Positions 41,719-47,179 of a stretch of DNA of 47,179 nucleotides are shown here, in pieces. The stretch comes from an uncultured Fretibacterium sp. (GTDB lineage Bacteria > Synergistota > Synergistia > Synergistales > Aminobacteriaceae), in the NCBI GenBank assembly GCA_947168585.1, contig CAMVMK010000014.1:1-47179 (forward strand). The letters are read 5' to 3'. The position numbers were made by a program, and so were the translations under genes. The notes under the pieces were generated by a model. It saw only the letters and a program-made list of their open reading frames with translations. It ran no database searches and was not told the DNA's origin. Within the stretch, counting starts at the first letter, position 1; each line of letters begins with the position of its first letter.

Positions 41719-42338
41719 AACGTTGCATAATAGTCGGCGGTGCTGAAATAAAAAATTATGATTTAATCAAAAAATATTTTGAGCCGGACGATTTTTTTAT
41801 TTACTGCGACTGCGGACTTAAACATGAAAAATTTTTGGGTTTCAAACCTGATTTAATAATCGGGGATTTTGACAGCCATTCTAAACCTGAAAATTTAAGC
41901 AATGTTATAGTTCTTCCTGTTGTAAAAGATGACACGGATACAATTTTCGCCATTAAAGAAGCAATAAAACGCGGCTTTGAAGATTTTATCTTAACCGGCG
42001 TTACAGGAGGACGGCAGGATCATAATTTAGGAAATATTTACGCTCTCTTAATGCTTGCGAACGAAAATAAAAACGCCTTGATAATTGACGATTTTTCAGA
42101 GATAAAAATTATAAAACCTAACGAAAAAATTAAAATTCAACGAGGCTGGAAATTTTTTTCTCTGATTAATATAGTCGGCAAAGCACGCGGAATTAATATC
42201 TCCGGAGCAAAATATAATTTGAATGGCGCTGAAATTACTCCTGAATTTCAATACGGGATCAGCAACGAAATTCAAGAAGATTATGCTGAAGTTTCTTTGC
42301 GTGAGGGATTTTTATTGTTAATCTGCATTAGAAATTAA
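41715..42338 (+). CDS. thiN: thiamine pyrophosphokinase
   Basis: 207 residues: CDCGLKHEKFLGFKPDLIIGDFDSH, VIVLPVVKDDTDTIFAIKEA, LTGVTGGRQDHNLGNI, typical of the bacterial TPK family. It makes TPP from free thiamine. It overlaps the thiD/tenA stop by 4 bp (ATGA). It differs from ThiL, which uses thiamine monophosphate; no thiL is in the window. Confidence 0.93.
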   Translation: MKRCIIVGGAEIKNYDLIKKYFEPDDFFIYCDCGLKHEKFLGFKPDLIIGDFDSHSKPENLSNVIVLPVVKDDTDTIFAIKEAIKRGFEDFILTGVTGGRQDHNLGNIYALLMLANENKNALIIDDFSEIKIIKPNEKIKIQRGWKFFSLINIVGKARGINISGAKYNLNGAEITPEFQYGISNEIQEDYAEVSLREGFLLLICIRN

Positions 42339-42370
42339 CTTAAATTTATAAACTAAAAATAAAATTAAAA

Positions 42371-42410
42371 AGGGCTCGTGTCATAATCACAAGCCCTAAA
42401 TTTTTTCGTT
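42371..42410. terminator. bidirectional terminator between thiN and the cold-shock gene
   Basis: Stem AGGGCTCGTG-TCATAAT-CACAAGCCCT followed by AAATTTTTT on the plus strand and TTTTTAATTTT on the minus strand. Beyond it (42465-42485) is another hairpin CCTGTC-GTCT-GACAGG without a T-run in the 3' region of the csp gene. Confidence 0.85.
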
Positions 42411-42511
42411 TTTCGCGAGTTTTGTTTTTGAAGTTATGAAAATCTGCTGCTATTGTTACTGGTCAGCCTGTCGTCTGACAGGTTACGAGGTAGGCAGGAG
42501 ACTAAACAAAC

Positions 42512-42712
42512 TTATGCCTTGGTTACGTTAGCTGCCTGAGGGCCTTTGTTGCCGTTGACGATGTCGAACGAAACTTTCTGACCCTCGTTGAGAGTTTTGA
42601 AGCCGTCGCCCTGAATTGCGCTGTAGTGAACAAAGACATCCTTGCCGTCGTCAACTGTGATAAAGCCGTAGCCTTTGCTTTCGTTAAACCACTTTACGGT
42701 ACCCTGTGCCAT
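42512..42712 (-). CDS. cspA: cold-shock protein (CspA family)
   Basis: 66 residues from ATG 42710-42712 ([18 protein letters not shown]), with RNP1 KGYGFITV and RNP2 VFVHYSAI. Single-stranded nucleic-acid binding, RNA chaperone. The longer frame upstream (16 more residues) is leader. The ribosome site is GGAGG about 10 nt before the ATG. Its codons are richer in G and C than most neighbours, consistent with high expression. Confidence 0.96.
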   Translation of the reverse strand: MAQGTVKWFNESKGYGFITVDDGKDVFVHYSAIQGDGFKTLNEGQKVSFDIVNGNKGPQAANVTKA

Positions 42713-42798
42713 AAAAAAAAGCCTCCTGAAAATAATAATAAAAAAATTTCTTTGCTGCACACATATATTTTAATATGAAAAACCTGCAACAAAGTGAA

Positions 42799-42827
42799 AT
42801 ATTAAATGTAAGTTCAATGAAAGTCAA
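42799..42827 (-). promoter_or_regulatory. promoter of the cold-shock gene
   Basis: Minus strand TTGACT (42822-42827), 17-bp spacer, TAATAT (42799-42804), leaving a leader of about 80 nt before the ATG. Confidence 0.7.
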
Positions 42828-42897
42828 GCGTAAAAAAATTCTAAAAACTTGTTATAATTACTAAAATTTAATTTTTTATTTAATCAGGGAAGCAAAA

Positions 42898-43539
42898 TTG
42901 AATTTATATAATCATCGTTCTTTAGCAATAATCTTTGACGCAGACGGGACTTTGCTCGACTCCATGTATATCTGGCAGGAACTTGGAGGCCGTTATCTGC
43001 GCAGTCTTGATATTATGCCGGAAAGAGATTTAGCAAAAATTTTATACCCTTTAAGCCTCGAACAGGGCTGTGAATATTTACAGAAAAATTATGTCCCGGA
43101 AAAAAATTTAGACGAAATCCGCGACGGCATAGTCAGAATTATTCAAGATTTTTATATTGATGAAGTTGAATTAAAAAACGGCGCGAAAAATTTTTTAGAG
43201 GCAATGAGCAAAAAAAATATTCCTATGGTAATAGCAACGTCCGGCGACAGAGTTTTATTAAATGCCGCTCTCGAACGCAACGGAGTTGATAAATATTTCA
43301 GTGCAATTTTCACGTGTTCAGAATTAAATACGAATAAACACGAGCCTGAAATTTATTTGAAATGCGCGGAATTTTTGAAACTTCAGCCTGAAAATATTGC
43401 GGTCTTTGAGGACTCTTTATTTGCAATCGAGACAGCAAAGGCCGCAGGTTTTATAACTTTCGGAGTTGAAGACGATTCTAATAAATTTGAGCGCGAAAAA
43501 ATTATCGAAACCGCCGATTATTACGTAGATTTTTATTAA
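42898..43539 (+). CDS. HAD-superfamily phosphatase (beta-PGM/Gph-like)
   Basis: 213 residues, TTG start at 42898. Motif I FDADGTLLDSM, motif II VIATSG, Lys in NKHEPEIYLK, motif IV VFEDSLFAIETAKAAG; a helical cap (about 18-85) marks subfamily I. Substrate not predictable (a sugar phosphate or phosphoglycolate are usual). A TATAAT lies at 42853-42858. The stop overlaps the convergent sbcC stop by 4 bp. Confidence 0.88.
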   Translation: MNLYNHRSLAIIFDADGTLLDSMYIWQELGGRYLRSLDIMPERDLAKILYPLSLEQGCEYLQKNYVPEKNLDEIRDGIVRIIQDFYIDEVELKNGAKNFLEAMSKKNIPMVIATSGDRVLLNAALERNGVDKYFSAIFTCSELNTNKHEPEIYLKCAEFLKLQPENIAVFEDSLFAIETAKAAGFITFGVEDDSNKFEREKIIETADYYVDFY

Positions 43540-46202
43540 TTTCTTTTAATTCCGGGCCCTTGAATAATGCTCACGCCCTCGCTTTTATGTATAACTTCAA
43601 TTTGAGCGGCTATTCTTTCACGCAAAGCAGCAACGTGCGAGATTATCCCGATCATTCTGCCGCCGCGTCTTAACTCTCCGAGTGCTTCAAGAGCAGTATT
43701 CAAAGCGTCTTCATCGAGAGAGCCGAAGCCCTCATCTAAAAATAACGAATCAATCCGCGATTTATTTCCCGAAATTTGCGACAGTCCTAGAGCAAGAGCA
43801 AGACTGATTATAAATCTCTCGCCGCCGGATAAATTTTCAGTCGGACGGATTTCACCGGCCTGTTCTTTATCGATTACGCTTAAATCTAATTCATTGCTGT
43901 CGGGACTGGCCGTCAAGATGTAACGCCCGTTCATTTTTTCAAGCTGTTCATTAGCTAAATTAATCATCATTGAGAGCGTAATATTTTGAGCAAAAACTCT
44001 GAATTTATCGCCCTGAGCCGAGCCTATTAAATTGCTGAGAGCAGACCAGCGCGCGTAAATTTCTTCTTGACGTTCATAATCTTTAGTTAATTTAGCGAGT
44101 TCTCTTTGTAATTTTTTGCGGTCTTCTAAAGATTTTTCGAGCAAAGTAATTTTTTTGTTGAGGTCATTAATAAATTTTTCAACGGCTTTAACTTCGGGTT
44201 CAAGTTCTTCAAGATTTTTTTTCGTTATAGATTTTTCTTTTTCGGCAGCTAAATTTCTCTCAAAATTATCTTTGAGTCCGCCCAGCCTGATTTTTTCGTT
44301 TTCGAGTTCCTGCTTACGATCCGTTAATCTTCTAATTTCGTCAGCGTCAATGATTGAGGCCGTGAAATTTTTTTCGTCCTCAAAATTTTTTTCGCGGAGT
44401 TTTTCTGAAAAATCTTTTTCTAAATTTTCGAGTTCATTTTTAGAAATTTCAATTTCAGAATTGGCTTGACTTAAAGAATTTTGTTTTGTATCGACACGGA
44501 TTTTGCAGTCGTTCCGTTTTTCGTTTAAGCGTCTTAAACTTTCTTCAAGATTTTTTAATTTTGCGAGCCAAGCGTCAATAGCCGGAATAATTTCGCCGAC
44601 ATTTTTAATTTTAATTCCGAGTTTATCAAGTAAATCAGAAATTTCAGATTTTGCTTCAGTGCGCTGATCAGAGATTTTATTAAATTCTTGAGTAGCGTTA
44701 TCTAAATTTGCGCGTGCAGTGCTGTTGTTAGCTTGGGAAATTCTAAAATTTTCGTCAGCTTTGTCTAAATCTTTGCGGGCTTTTTCAAATTGAATTTTTG
44801 CTAAATTCAGATCGTCATCGACATCGTTAATTTTTTCGTTGTGAATAATTAATCCCGGGTGCTCAGTAGATCCGCAGATAGGACAGGGCTGACCTGGTTT
44901 TAATTTCCGGCGTTCAATTTCTAAAATTCCTTCAACACGGACGTTCGAGAGTTCAAAAACTTTTTTCTCTTTCTCGTTATATATTGCTTGAAATTTATTT
45001 CGATTTTCTTCGGAGGCTTTCAAATTTCTTTGAGCAATTTGAAAATTTTTCTCATAAGCGGCTTTTTTGTTTTTAATATCATTTTCACGCACCGCTATTT
45101 CCGCAAAATTTTTCACACGTTCTTTAGCAAATCCGCAAAAACTTTCAGGAGATTCTTCGGGGGAAAAATTTTTTTTCATTTCTGAAATTTCTTTATTAAT
45201 TTTCGGAAGTCTTTCTTTTTCAATATCTGAAATTATAGCTTCTTCGTTTGAAATTTCGTCTTTTAATTTTCGGGCGTTATCCTGAAGTTTTTTATAACTT
45301 TCGCGGTTAGCTTTTAAGTTTGAAAAATCTCCGGCGAGTTCTGCGGCTCTTTTGCCTGTTTCGAGCTTTCTTGCTTCAGCTGTAAAATTTTCAAAACGTT
45401 TTTCAAGCTGAGAAATTTCGCGTGAATTTTCAGCTAAATTTTTTTCTAATTTTTGAATATTTTTGAGCCATTCGAGGCTTAAATTATTTTCTTTCTGCTT
45501 GGCCGATGCTGATTCTAAATTTTTTTCAGCTTCTTCTAAAGCTTCAGAAATTTCATTTTCACTTTGAAAATCATCGTTCGGCGTTCTATTGTCGCGTTGA
45601 AATTTTATATCGTCAAGTTTAATTTTTTCGTCTTTTGCGCGTTCATAAACTAATTTAGAAATTTCGCTGTAAATTTCAGTGCCTGTCAATAACTCTAAAA
45701 TTTCGGCACGGTCGTTTTTATTGGCCTTTAAGAAAGCGTCAAAACCGCCCTGTTCAAGCATAACGGCCTGCTTAAATCTTTTGAAGTCAAGCCCTGTTAA
45801 TTCCTGAATTTTCGCTTGAGTTCCTGTAACTGTTTCCGATATAATTTCGCCGGTGTCAGCGTCAGAAATTATGTGTTTAGGGCTTTGAAGATTTCTGCCT
45901 GAATAATGCTGCTCCCATTGAGTTAAATATTTCTCGCCGTTGACTTCAAATAAAACTCTTGCATAACATTCTTTAGTACGCCTGGACATAATTTCATTTT
46001 GCTGCCTGCCTATTTTTCCGAGTCTCGGTGTCTGGCCGTAAAGAGCGAGGCATACGGCATCAAAAATTGTAGTTTTTCCTGCACCTGTCGGGCCTGTTAC
46101 GGCAAAAATTCCGTTTGATTCATAAATTTCGTCAGATAAATTTATTGTCCATTTGCCTCGAAGGGAATTTAGATTTTCTAATTCAATTCTTAAAATTTTC
46201 AT
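43536..46202 (-). CDS. sbcC: nuclease SbcCD subunit C (Rad50-like ATPase)
   Basis: 888 residues: N-terminal ATPase half with VTGPTGAGKTTIFDAV (Walker A, about 35-45), Q-loop MLEQGGFDAFL, long coiled coils (about 190-420 and 460-700), the zinc hook CPIC at about 438-441, then the ABC signature ENLSGGERFIISLALALGL and Walker B SLFLDEGFGSLDED. With SbcD it cuts hairpins and protein-blocked DNA ends. No intact sbcD is next to it; its ATG overlaps the stop of a short frame that looks like an sbcD tail. The protein itself seems complete. Confidence 0.94.
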   Translation of the reverse strand: MKILRIELENLNSLRGKWTINLSDEIYESNGIFAVTGPTGAGKTTIFDAVCLALYGQTPRLGKIGRQQNEIMSRRTKECYARVLFEVNGEKYLTQWEQHYSGRNLQSPKHIISDADTGEIISETVTGTQAKIQELTGLDFKRFKQAVMLEQGGFDAFLKANKNDRAEILELLTGTEIYSEISKLVYERAKDEKIKLDDIKFQRDNRTPNDDFQSENEISEALEEAEKNLESASAKQKENNLSLEWLKNIQKLEKNLAENSREISQLEKRFENFTAEARKLETGKRAAELAGDFSNLKANRESYKKLQDNARKLKDEISNEEAIISDIEKERLPKINKEISEMKKNFSPEESPESFCGFAKERVKNFAEIAVRENDIKNKKAAYEKNFQIAQRNLKASEENRNKFQAIYNEKEKKVFELSNVRVEGILEIERRKLKPGQPCPICGSTEHPGLIIHNEKINDVDDDLNLAKIQFEKARKDLDKADENFRISQANNSTARANLDNATQEFNKISDQRTEAKSEISDLLDKLGIKIKNVGEIIPAIDAWLAKLKNLEESLRRLNEKRNDCKIRVDTKQNSLSQANSEIEISKNELENLEKDFSEKLREKNFEDEKNFTASIIDADEIRRLTDRKQELENEKIRLGGLKDNFERNLAAEKEKSITKKNLEELEPEVKAVEKFINDLNKKITLLEKSLEDRKKLQRELAKLTKDYERQEEIYARWSALSNLIGSAQGDKFRVFAQNITLSMMINLANEQLEKMNGRYILTASPDSNELDLSVIDKEQAGEIRPTENLSGGERFIISLALALGLSQISGNKSRIDSLFLDEGFGSLDEDALNTALEALGELRRGGRMIGIISHVAALRERIAAQIEVIHKSEGVSIIQGPGIKRN

Positions 46203-46258
46203 GTTTTTAATTTCGACAGCCTTTCAAAAAACGAATCAAATTTTTCGCGCGAGCAGCT
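46199..46258 (-). pseudogene. possible C-terminal remnant of sbcD
   Basis: A short frame ending REKFDSFFERLSKLKT overlaps the sbcC start as ATGA, the coupling normally seen between sbcD and sbcC. It is closed upstream by TGA at 46259-46261, and only AT-rich sequence follows up to the tRNA. Too short for a firm identity; position is the main argument. In 46262-46444 I see no gene. Confidence 0.4.
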
Positions 46259-46444
46259 TCATAAAAATTTACTAACACTAAAAAATTTTTAGATTTTTGT
46301 AGTTATAAATGTAATAATAAAATCATATTTTTATCTGCTTTTATCTGCGAAAAAAATTTCTGAAAAGATTTTATGAAATTATAGCATAAACTTGCGAAAA
46401 AAATTTTTTCGTGATAATATTCCTTACGTTTTGCTTTTTCAAGT

Positions 46445-46520
46445 GGCCTTATCGACTAGTGGTCTAGGTCGTAGCCCTCTCAAGGCTAAAACACGAGTTC
46501 GAACCTCGTTAAGGCTACCA
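46445..46520 (+). tRNA. tRNA-Glu (anticodon CUC)
   Basis: Full cloverleaf with encoded CCA: acceptor GGCCTTA/TAAGGCT with discriminator A, D arm GAC/GTC with TAGTGGTCTAG loop, anticodon stem TAGCC/GGCTA with loop CTCTCAA (anticodon CTC), T arm ACGAG-TTCGAAC-CTCGT. The first pair is G-U. The loop and D-arm layout is that of tRNA-Glu. IS debris starts within 100 bp downstream. Confidence 0.93.
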
Positions 46521-46599
46521 TTTTCTTAATTTATAATTATTTATCCGCTTTTCTATATTTTCTATAACCAGAGCTGTAGCTAACTCTTTTGGCCGCGAT

Positions 46600-46685
46600 A
46601 GTTCATTTTTTACCGAAAATTCGGCGCAAAGCTCCTATCTTTAGCTATGGGGATGTAGTGCCGTTAATGAATGTTTTTTTTAGGC
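46600..46685 (+). mobile_element. IS200/IS605-like end fragment
   Basis: Sequence around GCAAAGCTCCTATCTTTAGC and TATGGGGATGTAGTGCCG resembles the imperfect hairpins at the ends of IS200/IS605 elements. No open frame of useful length is present. Low-confidence remnant between the tRNA and the next fragment. Confidence 0.35.
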
Positions 46686-46705
46686 TTGTATTATATATAA
46701 TTTTT

Positions 46706-46985
46706 ATCATAACGCGCAAGAAGACTTCCGCTTCTTTAAGTGGGAGATGAATTACGTTGTTCGGTTAAGTGCGGTATAATTCAAAACATTGAATAAATGG
46801 AATATTCAGTTGAAATTCCGACAACATAGATTAAGTTAAATAATTTGGTACCTACGGGATGTAGGAAACCTGGACTTCAAAGTCCTAAACGCCTTTGGAG
46901 AGGACGTAAGACGGAAGCAGAAATGTTGCAACGCTGACCTCGTTGAATTAGGAAGCTCTAGCTTCTATAAGAGGGAGTAGTTCAC
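46706..46985 (+). mobile_element. internally deleted tnpB element (non-autonomous IS605-type)
   Basis: Left hairpin CTTCCG-CTTCTTTAAG-TGGGAG (46725-46746), a copy of the block at 10321-10371. A possible start codon frame (ATGGAATATTCAGTTGAAAT, stop after ten codons) and then a frame from about 46850 encoding WYLRDVGNLDFKVLN, FGEDVRRKQKCC and LGSSSFYKRE with stop TAG at 46978-46980, which has the look of a TnpB C-terminus. It closes with a right-end hairpin around GAAGCTCTAGCTTCTATAAG, then GGGAGTAGTTCAC. About 1 kb of tnpB is missing between the ends. Confidence 0.55.
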
Positions 46986-46986
46986 T

Positions 46987-47179
46987 GAAATTGAAATTAT
47001 GCCGGATCATGTCCATCTTCTTGTCGATGTTGATCCTCAATTTGGCATTCATAGACTTATTAAAAATATTAAGGGTAGAAGTTCTAGAATTTTGCGTCAG
47101 GAATTTAAGTTTTTAACAACTAAGCTGCCTACTCTTTGGACTAACAGCTATTTTGTTTCAACTGTTGGCGGAGCTCCAT
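46987..47179 (+). pseudogene. tnpA: IS200/IS605 transposase TnpA, N-terminus missing, runs off the window
   Basis: 64 codons of a Y1 (HUH) transposase: EIEIMPDHVHLLVDVDPQFG contains the His-hydrophobic-His metal site, then IKGRSSRILRQEF, LPTLWTNSYFVSTVGGAP with the nucleophile Tyr expected in the following part. The first 40 or so residues are absent: upstream is the right end (TTCAC) of the tnpB element. The 3' part lies beyond the window. Probably dead unless a complete copy elsewhere acts on it. Confidence 0.85.

Noticed and set aside
42465-42485. Hairpin CCTGTC-GTCT-GACAGG as the cold-shock gene terminator
   Set aside because: No T-run follows on the minus strand; the hairpin at 42371-42410 is a better terminator.
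42713-42760. 16-residue extension of the cold-shock protein
   Set aside because: [10 protein letters not shown] is the conserved start and has GGAGG upstream.
21140-46320. Shared AT-rich string (TTTTTGTAGTT) at about 21157 and 46297
   Set aside because: Too short and too AT-rich to separate from chance in this genome; no further similarity in the flanks.
1-47179. CRISPR array
   Set aside because: No regularly spaced identical repeats with unique spacers were seen; the heptamer arrays are contiguous and degenerate.

Overview
The window reads as a low-GC anaerobic bacterium with a probable outer membrane, most likely a gut-type Synergistota or a close diderm/clostridial relative. This lineage call is inference from gene content: a CsgG-family gene, secreted FMN/FAD reductase, HydE with a TM1266-type regulator, FapR-controlled fatty-acid operon, DUF3793, DUF4153, FliS. 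No 16S rRNA gene is present. Both ends of the window lie in insertion sequences (IS5-type on the left, IS200/IS605-type on the right), as expected of a contig that broke at repeats.

Layout. 1-1431: a complete IS5-family element with a canonical A_AAA_AAC frameshift site, ending 4 bp from the stop of a RelE/YafQ toxin that is paired with a DinJ antitoxin. 1486-10295: secreted flavin reductase, rtcB, dnaE and dnaX, all on the minus strand, with a structured small-ORF RNA (element E1) between dnaX and dnaE. 10321-11930: a solitary IS200/IS605-like hairpin, a DUF362-ferredoxin gene, and a second copy of the structured RNA (E2). 11944-19850: a ZnuA-like protein and the operon fapR-plsX-fabK-(Sel1 protein)-fabD-fabG-acpP-fabF-rnc with a visible promoter and FapR-like operator. 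19937-23387: flavodoxin, a frameshifted DUF3793 gene, then the minus-strand run TM1266-like regulator, relB, relE, hydE, and a YjfB-like gene on the plus strand. 23461-30532: a metal-ligand-less amidohydrolase homologue, malQ, dnaG, a DUF2993/LmeA-like protein and a DUF4153 membrane protein. 30680-35200: glmM, two decayed genes (csgG and a small exported protein), fliS, a FlgN-like gene and an M48 protease. 35210-37383: iscU, iscS, iscR. 37509-42338: TPP riboswitch and thiM-thiE-(secreted phosphatase)-thiD/tenA-thiN. 42512-46202: cold-shock gene, HAD phosphatase, sbcC, with only a tail of sbcD left. 46445-47179: tRNA-Glu(CUC) and nested IS200/IS605 debris with a truncated tnpA.

How it fits together. 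The fatty-acid block is a self-regulated module in which FapR probably senses malonyl-CoA/ACP and sits on its own promoter region. The thiamine block looks like salvage: hydroxyethylthiazole kinase, HMP kinase, TenA, thiamine-phosphate synthase and pyrophosphokinase, without the de novo genes ThiC/ThiG; an exported phosphatase in the middle could supply free thiamine for ThiN. Fe-S assembly, HydE, flavodoxin and the DUF362 ferredoxin fit an anaerobic H2/electron metabolism.

The strongest candidate for something undescribed is the pair E1/E2: about 290-330 nt autonomous units, each with an extended -10 promoter, several hairpins that are kept by paired base changes, a 30-36 codon amphipathic ORF with a strong ribosome site, and a terminator whose loop (CCUCU) can pair with the ORF's own Shine-Dalgarno and with the RNA's 5' end. 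A second pattern is a degenerate 7-bp repeat (TCCTAAC-like) found in at least ten intergenic gaps, where it sometimes supplies a ribosome site or a stop codon.
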